NCBI RefSeq assembly: GCF_014208045.1
Contig: NZ_JACHML010000001.1
Location: 868,001 to 932,000 of the forward strand
Reading direction: 5' to 3'
Length of the DNA: 64,000 bases
Source: Microbacterium thalassium
GTDB taxonomy: Bacteria; Actinomycetota; Actinomycetes; Actinomycetales; Microbacteriaceae
This document shows, one piece after another, positions 42,205-51,327 of the stretch. The position numbers and the translations under genes are program-made. The notes under the pieces were generated by a model. The model worked only from the letters and a program-made list of their open reading frames with translations, was not told where the DNA came from and ran no database searches. Positions within the stretch are counted from its first letter, which is position 1; each line of letters begins with the position of its first letter.

Positions 42205-43755
42205 ATGACCGATCCCGCCATCCGGCTCACCGGAATCACCAAGCGCTTCGGCGCCGTCGCCGCCAACGAGAACATCGATCTCACGGTCCTTGCCGGCTCG
42301 ATCCACGGCGTGCTCGGGGAGAACGGCGCCGGGAAGTCGACGCTCATGAAGGTGCTCTTCGGCATGGTGCGACCCGACGACGGGACCATCGAAATCGGAG
42401 GGGTGCGCGTGGAATTGCGCTCGTCCGCCGATGCTCTGTCCCGCGGGATCGGCATGGTGCAGCAGCACTTCAGTCTCATCGGTCGTTTCACCGTGGCCGA
42501 GAACCTCATTCTCGGGAGAGGCCCCGGCGGCCGCTGGCGCCGGAGCGTCGGCCGCCTCGACCTCGCGGCCGCGCGCGAGCGCACACGTGAGCTCTCAGAT
42601 CGCTTCGACTTCGGGCTCGACCCCGACGCGCGGTGCGAGGACCTCTCCGTCGGAGCGCGGCAGAAGGTCGAGATCGTCAAGGCCCTGTGGGCGGGGGCGA
42701 CGACGCTCGTCCTCGACGAGCCGACCGCCGCCCTGTCGCCGCCCGAGGCTGAGGAGCTGTATCGCCTTCTGGAGCGGCTGCGCGCCGACGGGACGACCGT
42801 CATCCTCATCAGCCACAAACTGCCCGAGATCATGCGGCTGTGCGATGCGGTCACGGTCCTTCGCGACGGTCGGCGCGTCGGCTCGCGCGAGATCGCGGAG
42901 GACGACCGCGCCGCTGGGCGTGCGGCGTTCGAAGCCGACCTCGTCCAGCTCATGATCGGCAGGCCCCGGCCGAGCGTGCCCGAGCGAACCACGCTGGGGC
43001 TTCCCGCGGCGCTGCGCGTGCGCGGCCTGACCCTGGGCGAGCGGTTCGGGCCGATCGACATCGACGTGCACGGGGGAGAGATCCTCGCCGTGGTCGGTGT
43101 CGAGGGCAACGGCCAGGGCACGCTCGTCGATCTGCTCACCGGGCTCGCTCGGCCGACCGGCGGGATCGTCGAGCTCGACGGAGTCGACATCACGCGTTCG
43201 ACGACCCGCCGCCGCTTCGGAGCCGGGATTGCGCACATCCCGGAGGATCGGCACGAGCGGGCCGTGGCCGACGAGCTCTCGCTCATCGACAACGCGTCCA
43301 TCGGATTCACCACGGGTGAGCCGTTCGCGGCCAGCGCGCTGTGGCTCTCGCATCGTCGGCGCCGCCGCTTCGCGGCTGCTCTGATCCGCGACCAGCGTGT
43401 GAGAGCCGCGGGACCGGACGTGCCGATCGCCAGCCTGTCCGGCGGGAATCAGCAGAAGCTGGTGGTGGGCCGAGAACTCGCTCGAGCACCGCGGTTGATG
43501 ATCGCAGCCCAGCCCACGCGCGGACTCGACATCGCCTCCACGACGGCGGTGCACGAGTCGCTCCTGCGACTGCGCGAGGGTGGCGCGGCCGTCCTCCTGC
43601 TCAGCCTCGACCTCGCCGAGGTGTTCGAGATCGCCGACCGCATCGTCGTGATCCGCCAGGGCCGCATCGTGGGCGAAGTGGGCATCGACGAGGCCGACCA
43701 GCAGCAGCTCGGTGAGTGGATGTCGGGTGCCCGATCGCAGGAGGATGCCGCATGA
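42205..43755 (+). CDS. Nucleoside ABC transporter ATP-binding protein (NupA/BmpC type)
   Basis: A 516-residue tandem ATPase. Domain 1 has Walker A GENGAGKST, signature-like LSVGARQKVEIVKAL and Walker B LVLDEPTAALSP. Domain 2 has the degenerate Walker A GVEGNGQGT, signature LSGGNQQKLVVGREL and the divergent Walker B LMIAAQPTRGLD, a pattern shared by nucleoside-type (YufO/NupA-like) ATPases. It energises the two permeases encoded next. It is followed by a 4-nt overlap with the first permease. Confidence 0.93.
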   Translation: MTDPAIRLTGITKRFGAVAANENIDLTVLAGSIHGVLGENGAGKSTLMKVLFGMVRPDDGTIEIGGVRVELRSSADALSRGIGMVQQHFSLIGRFTVAENLILGRGPGGRWRRSVGRLDLAAARERTRELSDRFDFGLDPDARCEDLSVGARQKVEIVKALWAGATTLVLDEPTAALSPPEAEELYRLLERLRADGTTVILISHKLPEIMRLCDAVTVLRDGRRVGSREIAEDDRAAGRAAFEADLVQLMIGRPRPSVPERTTLGLPAALRVRGLTLGERFGPIDIDVHGGEILAVVGVEGNGQGTLVDLLTGLARPTGGIVELDGVDITRSTTRRRFGAGIAHIPEDRHERAVADELSLIDNASIGFTTGEPFAASALWLSHRRRRRFAAALIRDQRVRAAGPDVPIASLSGGNQQKLVVGRELARAPRLMIAAQPTRGLDIASTTAVHESLLRLREGGAAVLLLSLDLAEVFEIADRIVVIRQGRIVGEVGIDEADQQQLGEWMSGARSQEDAA

Positions 43756-45029
43756 GAGCGACCAAGCCCCGGAGCCACCACAACGTGCGCATGGACGAGC
43801 ACCTGCTCCGCGAGATCACGACGGGGAACCGACTCGGGTCCGGCGACTGGCGCGCGGAGTTCCTCGCCCGGGCCGGAGCCTCCTCGGGAACGATCGCCGC
43901 GAAGACGGCCTCATTCGCGATCACGGTCGGGGTCGCGCTGCTCGTGTCGCTCCCTCTCATCTACCTGTCGGGAGCCGACGGCGATCTTGCGCTCGAGGCG
44001 CTCGTCGTCGGCAGTTGGGGGTCGCCCGCAGCGATCGCCGAAACGCTGGTCCAGTCGACGCCGCTGCTGATCTCCGGCCTCGCGGTCGCGCTCGCCTTCC
44101 ACGCGGGCCTGTTCAACATCGGTGTGGAGGGGCAGTTGGTCGTCGGCGCCCTGGCCGCGGGGATCATCGGCGCGACGCTCCCACTGCCGGGGACCGCTCT
44201 ACTCGTCGTGTGCATGCTGGGCGGTGCCGCGGCCGGCGCCCTGTGGGCGCTCGTGCCGGCGCTGCTGAAGGCTTTCCGCGGTGTGCACGAGGTCGTGACG
44301 ACCATCATGATGAACTACGTCGCGTTCAGCCTGTCCACCTTCCTGGTGTCTCCCAGCGGACCCTTCGTGTCCGAGACGCAGCCGTCCGCCACCGAGAAGA
44401 TCATCGACGAGGCGCGACTTCCGGTCGTGATGCCCGGCACGCGCCTGCACGCGGGACTCATCATCGCGATCATCCTCGTCGTCGCATTCGCCTGGGTCCT
44501 GCATCGCACCCCGTTCGGCTTCGGGCTCCGGCTGACGGGCGCGAATCGCTCCGCCGCTGAGAGCGCGGGGGTCTCCGTCGCCGGGACGGTCGTGCGCGCG
44601 ATGCTGCTGTCCGGGGGTCTCGCGGGGATCGCGGGCGCGGTTCAGGTGCTCGGGCTGTTCGGGCGCTACTACGACGCGTTCTCGCCCGGGTACGGATTCG
44701 ACGCGATCGCGGTCGCGCTCCTCGGCGCGCTGGCGCCGATCGGCATCGCCGTCGCGGCGCTGTTCTTCGGCACGCTCGACTCCGGCGCGGTGTACCTGCA
44801 GGCACAGGCGGGGATGAGTCGCGAGATGGTCGGCGTCATCTCAGGACTGGTCGTCGCCTTCGTCGCCGCGCAGCCGGCAGTCCTCCGTCTGCTGCGCGCC
44901 TGGCGTGCACGTCGGCCCGCACGAGGCGGCGAACTCGATCATGCGATCGACACCGCTCTGCCGCCGCCGCTCGCGGACGAGAACGAAGAGATGTCGCGCA
45001 GTCTCGCCGAGATGGAGTCGAACCGATGA
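43752..45029 (+). CDS. Nucleoside ABC transporter permease 1
   Basis: A 425-residue BPD_transp_2 permease with about 9-10 helices, of the YufP/NupB type. Recognisable parts are ISGLAVALAFHAGLFNIGVEGQLVVGA, the cytoplasmic coupling loop TPFGFGLRLTGANRSAAESAGV and GYGFDAIAVALLGALAPIGIAVAALFFG. The N-terminal 45 residues are hydrophilic and cytoplasmic, and the C-terminus has an acidic tail. ATG 43752 overlaps the ATPase stop; the open frame upstream is not needed. Confidence 0.92.
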   Translation: MRATKPRSHHNVRMDEHLLREITTGNRLGSGDWRAEFLARAGASSGTIAAKTASFAITVGVALLVSLPLIYLSGADGDLALEALVVGSWGSPAAIAETLVQSTPLLISGLAVALAFHAGLFNIGVEGQLVVGALAAGIIGATLPLPGTALLVVCMLGGAAAGALWALVPALLKAFRGVHEVVTTIMMNYVAFSLSTFLVSPSGPFVSETQPSATEKIIDEARLPVVMPGTRLHAGLIIAIILVVAFAWVLHRTPFGFGLRLTGANRSAAESAGVSVAGTVVRAMLLSGGLAGIAGAVQVLGLFGRYYDAFSPGYGFDAIAVALLGALAPIGIAVAALFFGTLDSGAVYLQAQAGMSREMVGVISGLVVAFVAAQPAVLRLLRAWRARRPARGGELDHAIDTALPPPLADENEEMSRSLAEMESNR

Positions 45030-45946
45030 GCATCTTCACGATCTCGCTGGTGATCGCCGCGATCCACCTCGCCGTTCCGATCATCCTTCCCCTGCTCGGC
45101 GGGTTGATCAGCGAGCGCAGCGGGGTGATGAACATCGGGCTCGAGGGCATGATGCTCGGTGGAGCGCTCACGGCGGTGGTGTTCTCGTTCCTCATCGGGA
45201 ACGCCTGGCTCGGCCTTCTCGCCGCCGGAGTCTCCGGAGTGGTCTCCGGCGGACTCCTGGCCTTCCTCACCGTCACGCTGCGCGGAAACCAGGTCGTCGC
45301 GTCCACCGCCATCAACCTCGTGGGCGCGGGCTTGACCGCTGCGCTCGTTCCCATCATCTGGGGTGTCGACGGGATCTCGCCGGGGGTGGCGAAGATCCCA
45401 TCGATCGAGATTCCCGGACTTTCGGCGCTCCCGGTCGTCGGGCCGCTCTTCGGCGAGCTCTCGCTCGTCGACTACGGGACGATCGTCCTCGTCGTCGGTG
45501 TGTGGTGGGTGCTCTTCCACACCGACCTCGGGCTGCGCGTCCGGGCATGCGGAGAATCCGCCGAGGCCGCCGACTCCGCCGGCATCGACGTGGTGCGCAC
45601 GCGCCTGTTCGCGGTCACCTTCTCGGGCGTCTTCGCGGCGCTCGGCGGAGCGTACCTGTCGATCGTCGTCTTGGATGCCTTCCAGGCCAACATGACACAG
45701 GGTCGCGGATACCTCGCCCTCGCGGCGCTCGTGTTCGGCAAGTGGCGCGTCTGGCCCGGCGTGGCCGCCTGCGTCGTGTTCGGCTTCGCAGAGGCCATCG
45801 CGCTGCGCTCGCAGATCGTCGCGCCCGACATCCCTCATGAGCTCCTGCAGGCGATGCCGTACGTCCTGGCGCTCATCGCGCTCGCGACGTTCGTCGGGCG
45901 GGGCACCGCTCCGGCGGCGGTAGGGAAGGAGTTCGCCCGTGCATGA
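45026..45946 (+). CDS. Nucleoside ABC transporter permease 2
   Basis: A 306-residue permease of the YufQ/NupC type, partner of the previous gene. Typical features are GGLISERSGVMNIGLEGMMLGGA, the coupling loop TDLGLRVRACGESAEAADSAGIDV and GRGYLALAALVFGKWRVWPGVAACVVFG. It overlaps permease 1 by 4 nt and the deaminase by 8 nt, so the transporter and the deaminase form one transcript. Confidence 0.93.
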   Translation: MSIFTISLVIAAIHLAVPIILPLLGGLISERSGVMNIGLEGMMLGGALTAVVFSFLIGNAWLGLLAAGVSGVVSGGLLAFLTVTLRGNQVVASTAINLVGAGLTAALVPIIWGVDGISPGVAKIPSIEIPGLSALPVVGPLFGELSLVDYGTIVLVVGVWWVLFHTDLGLRVRACGESAEAADSAGIDVVRTRLFAVTFSGVFAALGGAYLSIVVLDAFQANMTQGRGYLALAALVFGKWRVWPGVAACVVFGFAEAIALRSQIVAPDIPHELLQAMPYVLALIALATFVGRGTAPAAVGKEFARA

Positions 45947-46934
45947 ACACATCCGAGCGCTGGCTCGACTCCCGAAGGCCCACCTGCACGTCCACTTCGA
46001 AGAGACCGTGCGGCAGAGCACCCTCGACGAGTTCGCCGAGGAGCTCGGGCGGCCGACCCCGCGCATGACCGACTTCCGATCCTTCATCGAGTTCGATGAG
46101 CTGTGCCAGGCGGCCATCGATGTCATGCGGACACCGGACCAGCTTCGGCGCATGGTCCACGAAATGGCTGAGGACGCCGCCGCGCACGGATGCGTGTGGA
46201 TCGAGCCCGCGGTGTGGCTGCCGTTGCACCGTCGCTTCATCGGCCCCGATGAGGCGACTCTCGAGCTCCTCGTCGACGCGGGGCGCGACGCGACCGTCGC
46301 CACCGGCGTCGGCATCGGGTGGCTCCTGGCGATCAATCGCAACGAGCCGGTCGAGCAGGCGCTCGAGCAGGCGCGCATCGCGCGGCGCTGGGAAGGGCGA
46401 GGCGTCGTCGCGCTGGGACTGCACAACGACGAGTCCCGATTCCCCGCCGAAGCCTTCCGGGACGCATTCGGCGAGATCAACGGGTCCGGCCTGCTCCGAG
46501 TGCCCCACGCGGGGGAGCTGGCGGGCGCGGACTCCGTCCGGCGCAGCATCGAGGACCTCGGTGCTCACCGCATCCAGCACGGCATCCGCGTCATCGAGGA
46601 TCCTGCAGTCGTCGACCTCGTGCGCGCGCGGGGAGTATGTCTGGATGTCTGCCCCACATCGAACGTCGTGCTCGGGTCGGTGCCCTCGCTCGCCGAGCAC
46701 CCCCTGCCTCAGCTCGTCGCCGCGGGTCTGCGGATCAGCATCAACGCCGACGACCCCGTCAGCTTCGGGTGCGATGTGCTCAGCGAGTACGAGCTCTGCC
46801 GCGCCGCATTCGGCTTCGACGACCAGGCGCTGGCGCAGTTCGCGCGGACCTCGCTCCAGGCATCGGCGGCACCGGCTGACGTGGTCGCGCGAGGTCTGAC
46901 CGGAATCGACGCCTGGCTCGCACAAGCCGCCTGA
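45939..46934 (+). CDS. Adenosine deaminase family protein
   Basis: A 331-residue TIM-barrel deaminase. Zinc ligands are His17 and His19 in KAHLHVHFEE. The proton-donor Glu lies in VPHAGELAG, further metal/catalytic residues in HRIQHGIRVIEDP, and the Asp pair in INADDPVSFGC. The family normally reads KAELHxHLDG and STDDP, so this member deviates around the active site (EE for DG, N-A-D-D-P), suggesting a non-standard purine or an adenine/N6-substituted substrate. It starts at GTG 45939 inside the permease gene with GGAAGGAG upstream. It ends 8 nt from the convergent MarR stop, without a visible terminator. Confidence 0.9.
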   Translation: MHEHIRALARLPKAHLHVHFEETVRQSTLDEFAEELGRPTPRMTDFRSFIEFDELCQAAIDVMRTPDQLRRMVHEMAEDAAAHGCVWIEPAVWLPLHRRFIGPDEATLELLVDAGRDATVATGVGIGWLLAINRNEPVEQALEQARIARRWEGRGVVALGLHNDESRFPAEAFRDAFGEINGSGLLRVPHAGELAGADSVRRSIEDLGAHRIQHGIRVIEDPAVVDLVRARGVCLDVCPTSNVVLGSVPSLAEHPLPQLVAAGLRISINADDPVSFGCDVLSEYELCRAAFGFDDQALAQFARTSLQASAAPADVVARGLTGIDAWLAQAA

Positions 46935-46942
46935 GGAGCTGG

Positions 46943-47455
46943 TCAGGAGGACTGGGGTGCCCGGCCGGCGAGCCGCTGCAGTGCCGCCAGGACGGTCTGC
47001 GGCTCGTCCACAGAGGCGAAGAACTGGGCGTCCCACCCATCGAGCGCGACCACCGCGTGCTCGGCGACCTCGCGACCGCGATCGGTGACCGACAGGGCCT
47101 TCCCACGCGGATCGTCGGGGTGCGTGGTCCGTTCGATGAGTCCGTTGCGTTCGAGGACCTTGATGATCTGCGACGCCATCACCTCGCCGACGCCGGCGTG
47201 GTCGGCGACCTGACGCTGGTTCGGCACCCCTCCGGCGCGGGCGAGCCACCACGCCGAGGTCAGCAGCAGCGCCTGCCCGTGTGTGAGCGAGAACGGCGCG
47301 AGGGCCGCATCGACACCGCGCTGCCAGCGCAGCGTGGTGTGCCACAGCATGAAGCCGAGACTGCGCCCGGCGGAGTGTGAGCGAAGTGCCTCCCGGAAGT
47401 CCCGATCCGCGGTCTGGTCGCCTTCGTCGGGTCGACCCGTGTCGGGTTCGTTCAC
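46943..47455 (-). CDS. MarR-family transcriptional regulator
   Basis: A 170-residue winged-helix regulator. The DNA-binding part is GGVPNQRQVADHAGVGEVMASQIIKVLERNGLIERTTHPDDPRGKALSVTDRGREV, with the beta-wing DPRGK. The N-terminal 30 residues are hydrophilic and probably disordered. The start is GTG 47455 with GGAGGAG 6 nt upstream; the much longer open frame beyond it is antisense to the Rieske genes. It diverges from the Rieske oxygenase operon and shares a 129-nt region with a good palindrome, so it is likely that operon's repressor. Confidence 0.9.
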   Translation of the reverse strand: MNEPDTGRPDEGDQTADRDFREALRSHSAGRSLGFMLWHTTLRWQRGVDAALAPFSLTHGQALLLTSAWWLARAGGVPNQRQVADHAGVGEVMASQIIKVLERNGLIERTTHPDDPRGKALSVTDRGREVAEHAVVALDGWDAQFFASVDEPQTVLAALQRLAGRAPQSS

Positions 47456-47536
47456 GTCGTCTCCTCCATCTTCACGGGGTTCGCGACAGATCGAAACACC
47501 GGTGTAACAGGTGCGTCCTACCTTAAACGCTGAAGG

Positions 47537-47560
47537 CCTTAAGTATCCGAATACTAAAGG
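47537..47560. promoter_or_regulatory. MarR-type operator before the Rieske operon
   Basis: CCTTAAGTAT-CCGA-ATACTAAAGG is an inverted repeat with 9 of 10 arm bases matching; its core AGTAT-CCGA-ATACT (47542-47555) is perfect. A further GAAGTAT half-site lies at 47564. The site ends 24 nt before the first Rieske gene. Its AT-rich sequence stands out in this high-GC region. Confidence 0.6.
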
Positions 47561-47584
47561 CGCGAAGTATCTGGGAGGCGACTC

Positions 47585-48502
47585 GTGGCGGACAATACGC
47601 CGATCCTGCTCGACAACGACGATCCGCGCCTGCGCCGTGCCTGGCATCCGATCGGGCGCGCGCAGGACATCGGGGAGGAACCCTGGACCGCGACGCTGCT
47701 CGGCCAGACGGTCTGTGTGCGGCGCGCCGGTAGCCGGATGTGGCCCGGCCACGGCACATCGGCGGACGCCGCCGATCCGATCGTCATCCTCGACGACACA
47801 GCGGCTGACGTCGCCGAACGGTACGGACTCGTGTGGGCGGCGCTGGAGCCGCCCATCGCGCCGATCCCGGATTACCCCGAGTGGTTCGACGACGCGTATC
47901 AGTCCGACGTGCTCACCCGTCAGACGCACGTGGCGGCCGGCATCGTCATCGACAACTTCCTCGACGTGACGCATTTCTCGTATCTGCACCGGCAGTCCTT
48001 CGGGCGATCCCGACCCGTGACGGACGACGGGTACCGCATCACCGCCCGAGGCGACTTCGTGCAACTCGAGCACGACACGATCATCCAGGAGGGACGGCGC
48101 AACAGCGAAGGCGGCTTGGGCGAGCGCCGGATCGCGACGTACACGTACTGGCCGCCGTACATCTGCCATCTGCAGATGTACTTCCCGGGTGACGGCGAGC
48201 GCGCCGCCGCGACGATCGTGTGCCAGCCCGAATCGGCGGCGTCGACCCGCGTGTATGTCACCGTCATCGTCCCGCGGACCGACCCCGGACTCGACGAGCA
48301 GGTGACGTTCTCCCGTCGCGTCCTCGACGAGGACCTCACGATCGTCTCGCGCATGCCCGACCCTCGCCTGTGCTTGACGGTGCGTGCGGAGTTCCACACA
48401 CGGGCCGATCGCGCAAGCGTCGAGATGCGCCGGACGATGCTCGACTTCCTCGAGGAATGCGGTCTCGCCCAGGCGGGCGCACGAGAGGAGGTGCCCGCAT
48501 GA
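47585..48502 (+). CDS. Rieske-oxygenase catalytic subunit lacking its Rieske cluster
   Basis: A 305-residue relative of VanA-type Rieske oxygenases. The start LRRAWHPIGRAQDIGEEPWTATLLGQTVCVRRAG and the ERYGLVWAALEPP that normally follows the Rieske domain are both present. The roughly 75 residues with the two [2Fe-2S] motifs (CxH and CxxH) are replaced by a short stretch without any Cys-His pair. The catalytic mononuclear-iron site is complete: DNFLDVTHFSYLH gives Asp127, His130 and His135, and VLDEDLTIV gives Asp250. It could bind iron and substrate but needs electrons from another protein, most likely the separate Rieske protein that follows with a 4-nt overlap. The start is ATG 47585; GGGAGG lies 5 nt upstream. 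Confidence 0.85.
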   Translation: MADNTPILLDNDDPRLRRAWHPIGRAQDIGEEPWTATLLGQTVCVRRAGSRMWPGHGTSADAADPIVILDDTAADVAERYGLVWAALEPPIAPIPDYPEWFDDAYQSDVLTRQTHVAAGIVIDNFLDVTHFSYLHRQSFGRSRPVTDDGYRITARGDFVQLEHDTIIQEGRRNSEGGLGERRIATYTYWPPYICHLQMYFPGDGERAAATIVCQPESAASTRVYVTVIVPRTDPGLDEQVTFSRRVLDEDLTIVSRMPDPRLCLTVRAEFHTRADRASVEMRRTMLDFLEECGLAQAGAREEVPA

Positions 48503-49203
48503 GCTTCCCGGTGCAGGCCGCGGTCGAGGGGATCGGGCACGGAGGGGGTGGATGGATCCCGCTGGTGCACGCGGCGGAGGTCGATCGCGCTGCTCCGATC
48601 CCGGTTCCGGTGACGGCGGCGGGTCTGCCGTGGGCGCTCGTGCGCCTCGACGGAGAGATCGCGGCGCTCTACGACGTCTGCCCGCACCGGCGGGTGCCGC
48701 TCTCGGCGGGAAAGGTCGCACCCGGCCCGTCCGGCGAGGTCCTCGAATGCGGCTACCACGGGTGGTCGTACGACCGTGCCGGCGCGTGCGCCCGGATCCC
48801 CGCGCTGGGGGAGAATCTCGTCCCGCGCGGGATGGGCAGTGTGGCGGTCCTCCGCACGAGCGTGGCCGGGGGGCTCGTGTGGGGCGCGGCGGGCGACGAG
48901 TCGGACCCTCTGCCGACCATCGGCGCGGACGACGTCTTCCTGCACTCCGAGCGCCTCGCGCTCGGAGTGGCCGCGCTCGATGACACGCTCGGCGCGTCCG
49001 TCGTCGACGGTGCGATCCGCGCAGGACACGACGACCGCGGGGCGCTGCGATATGCGGTGCGCGCAGTCGGCGACCACAGCACGGAGGTGTTCCCGATCGT
49101 GACCGCCGCCCGGAGGACCGGCGAGGCGCATGACTGGGCCGCTCGCCTCGCCCCTCTCCCCATTCACGAACCCAGCCGCCTCCCGAGCGGCGACACCGAA
49201 TAA
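48499..49203 (+). CDS. Stand-alone Rieske [2Fe-2S] protein, partner of the split oxygenase
   Basis: A 234-residue protein whose first 125 residues form an oxygenase-type Rieske domain: Cys61-Pro-His63 ([13 protein letters not shown]) and Cys84-Gly-Tyr-His87 ([10 protein letters not shown]). Normal oxygenases would continue into the iron-binding catalytic domain. Here only about 100 residues follow, with no DxxHxxxxH motif. Size and context suggest it shuttles electrons from the reductase at 50290 to the cluster-less catalytic subunit upstream. GAGAGGAGG precedes ATG 48499, which overlaps the previous stop (ATGA), so the two are made in equal amounts. It could also serve as a soluble ferredoxin for the second oxygenase. 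Confidence 0.85.
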   Translation: MSFPVQAAVEGIGHGGGGWIPLVHAAEVDRAAPIPVPVTAAGLPWALVRLDGEIAALYDVCPHRRVPLSAGKVAPGPSGEVLECGYHGWSYDRAGACARIPALGENLVPRGMGSVAVLRTSVAGGLVWGAAGDESDPLPTIGADDVFLHSERLALGVAALDDTLGASVVDGAIRAGHDDRGALRYAVRAVGDHSTEVFPIVTAARRTGEAHDWAARLAPLPIHEPSRLPSGDTE

Positions 49204-49228
49204 GAACGAACAGGAAAGGCAGAGACCG

Positions 49229-50293
49229 ATGCTCGTCAGCCAGGTTCCCGCTCTCAAAGAGTTCTGGTATATCGTGGCCTATTCGGCCGACATCACCACG
49301 AAGCCCGCCCGGGTGCGACTCCTGGGCGACGACTACGTCATCTGGCGAGGCCGCAAGGGACTCGTCGGCGCCGCACTCGACGAGTGCCCCCACCGCGGAT
49401 CACGCCTCTCGCAGGGCTGGGTCGAGAACGGTGACATCGTGTGCCCCTACCACGGGTGGTCGTTCGACCCGACCGGCGCCTGCACCCGCATCCCGCAGAA
49501 CGATGACGACAAGCCGATTCCGCCGCGCGCCCGCGCGCTGTCGGTCCTCGTCCAGGAGAAGTACGGGTTCGTCTGGGTGTGCCCCGGCATGCCACGCGCG
49601 AACATCCCGGAGCTTCCTGAGGCCGAGGACCCCTCATACACGGTCATCTTCGAGATCCTCGAGACCTGGAACGCATCGGCGCCGCGCATCATCGACAACG
49701 CGCTCGATGTCTCGCACGTGGCCTGGACGCACAAGAACACGATCGGCGACTCGTCGGCGCCGAAGATGAACAACATGGTGGTGACGCGCGAAGGCCACCA
49801 CCTCACCTCGCGGGTCACGTATCGCGCGCGCGTCACCGACGCCCTGCGCAAGAACATCGGCCTGGAGGGCGAGTACACCGAGCGTGTGACGAACTCCGAA
49901 CTCATCCAGCCGTTCGTCTTCCGCGACCGCATGGAATACGAGAACGGCGTCAACCACGTTCTGATGAAGGTCGCCACGCCGATCGACGACGAGAACACGC
50001 TCTTCTGCCAGTTCATCGCGCGCAACGACGACCCGGATGCGGAGAAGCAGGCGGGCATCGTCGCGCTCGACCGCCAGATCCAGGATGAGGATCTGAATCT
50101 GCTGCAGTCGATCCGTCCGGAGTTCCCCCTCGAGATCCAGACCGAGATGCACACGCGCACCGACCGGATGACGGTGGAGTACCGCAGGATCCTCGCCGAA
50201 CTCGCCTCTGAGAGCTCGATGGTGCCGCCGGACCGGGTGTGGGCGACGCCTTTCCTCCAGGCCGTGCGGTCGGACGTGCAGGCTGCGCGATGA
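49229..50293 (+). CDS. Complete Rieske non-heme iron oxygenase, VanA-like
   Basis: A 354-residue single-chain oxygenase. The Rieske motifs are Cys53-Pro-His55 ([13 protein letters not shown]) and Cys72-Pro-Tyr-His75 (CPYHGWSFD). The iron site is [13 protein letters not shown] with Asp160, His163 and His168, plus the distal Asp of IQDEDLNLL. It belongs with aromatic O-demethylases or hydroxylases of the VanA/DdmC kind, which use a two-protein chain with a VanB-type reductase, here encoded next. It starts at ATG 49229; the frame is open further upstream but overlaps the previous gene. Substrate unknown. Confidence 0.92.
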   Translation: MLVSQVPALKEFWYIVAYSADITTKPARVRLLGDDYVIWRGRKGLVGAALDECPHRGSRLSQGWVENGDIVCPYHGWSFDPTGACTRIPQNDDDKPIPPRARALSVLVQEKYGFVWVCPGMPRANIPELPEAEDPSYTVIFEILETWNASAPRIIDNALDVSHVAWTHKNTIGDSSAPKMNNMVVTREGHHLTSRVTYRARVTDALRKNIGLEGEYTERVTNSELIQPFVFRDRMEYENGVNHVLMKVATPIDDENTLFCQFIARNDDPDAEKQAGIVALDRQIQDEDLNLLQSIRPEFPLEIQTEMHTRTDRMTVEYRRILAELASESSMVPPDRVWATPFLQAVRSDVQAAR

Positions 50294-51255
50294 CGATCGA
50301 GGCAATCATCCCCGCCCGCCTCGACCTGGCAGCCGTCGTCGAGGACAGCGTCCGTGTCGCCGACGAGGTCGTGGCGGTCACGATCAGAACGACGGCCGAC
50401 GATCTTCCCCAGTGGGAGCCGGGCGCGCACCTGGACATCGAGCTCCCGGGCGGCATCATCCGCCAGTACTCGCTGTGCGGAGACCCCGATGACCGGCGAC
50501 GTCTGCGCATCGCGGTGCTTCGTGAGCAGGAGAGCCGCGGCGGATCGCGCGCCGTCCATGACCTGGCCGTCGGCACTTCGGTGCGCATCCTCGCCATCCG
50601 CAATCACTTCCCGCTGGATGCCGCTGATCACTACGTGTTCGTCGCCGGCGGCATCGGCATCGCGCCATTGCTGCCGATGATCGCGCACGCCGAGGCGTCC
50701 GGCGCCCCGTGGGTACTGCACTATGCGGGCCGCTCGATCTCGTCGATGGCGTACGCCGACGCGCTCGTCGATCAGCACGGTCCGCGTATCGCCCTGTATG
50801 CCCGCGAGGAGGGGGCGCGACTCGATCTGGATGCCGTCATCGCCGGCGCCCCCACCGACGCAGGGCTGTACTGCTGTGGCCCGGCCGGGATGATGGAGCA
50901 GTTCGAGCAGGCCTGTCTCATGCACGACCGAGACGGGCATATGGAGCGGTTCGCCGCAGCGGCGGACAAGAGCGCCGACATCGTCCGCCCCGATGACGAG
51001 GCCTTCGAGGTGCATCTGGCCCGCACCGGGGTCACGGTTCAGGTGCAGCCGGGTCAGTCCATCCTCGCGGTGGCCGAGGAGGCAGGCGGGGATGTGTTCG
51101 GGTCCTGCGAGGAAGGGATCTGCGGCACGTGCGAGACCCGTGTCATCGAGGGGAACGTCGACCATCGGGACGACGTCCTATGCGGACGGGACACCGGCAC
51201 GATGATGATCTGCGTCTCTCGGGCGCTGAGCAGGCGCCTCGTCATCGACGCGTAG
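50290..51255 (+). CDS. VanB-type oxygenase reductase (FMN, NAD, [2Fe-2S])
   Basis: A 321-residue class IA reductase. Domain order is flavin (RQYSLCG near residue 73), NAD(P)H ([11 protein letters not shown], then [12 protein letters not shown]) and a C-terminal plant-type ferredoxin with CEEGICGTC and the distal DDVLC, giving the Cys-x4-Cys-x2-Cys-x(n)-Cys set. It passes electrons from NADH to Rieske centres. It overlaps the complete oxygenase by 4 nt and may feed both oxygenases of the operon. A perfect 40-bp hairpin terminates the operon 15 nt later. Confidence 0.94.
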   Translation: MTIEAIIPARLDLAAVVEDSVRVADEVVAVTIRTTADDLPQWEPGAHLDIELPGGIIRQYSLCGDPDDRRRLRIAVLREQESRGGSRAVHDLAVGTSVRILAIRNHFPLDAADHYVFVAGGIGIAPLLPMIAHAEASGAPWVLHYAGRSISSMAYADALVDQHGPRIALYAREEGARLDLDAVIAGAPTDAGLYCCGPAGMMEQFEQACLMHDRDGHMERFAAAADKSADIVRPDDEAFEVHLARTGVTVQVQPGQSILAVAEEAGGDVFGSCEEGICGTCETRVIEGNVDHRDDVLCGRDTGTMMICVSRALSRRLVIDA

Positions 51256-51270
51256 GGTTCCGAACGGACG

Positions 51271-51310
51271 CAAGAGGGGTGTCGCTGCAGATGCAGCGAC
51301 ACCCCTCTTG
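51271..51310. terminator. 40-bp perfect inverted repeat, bidirectional terminator
   Basis: The arms 51271-51289 and 51292-51310 are exact 19-bp complements (starting CAAGAGGGGTGTCG). It lies between the convergent reductase (stop 51255) and AhpD-like (stop 51328) genes. In each direction the stem ends with a short CTCTTG tract. Confidence 0.85.
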
Positions 51311-51327
51311 CGGTTGCCGGGTGCGGG

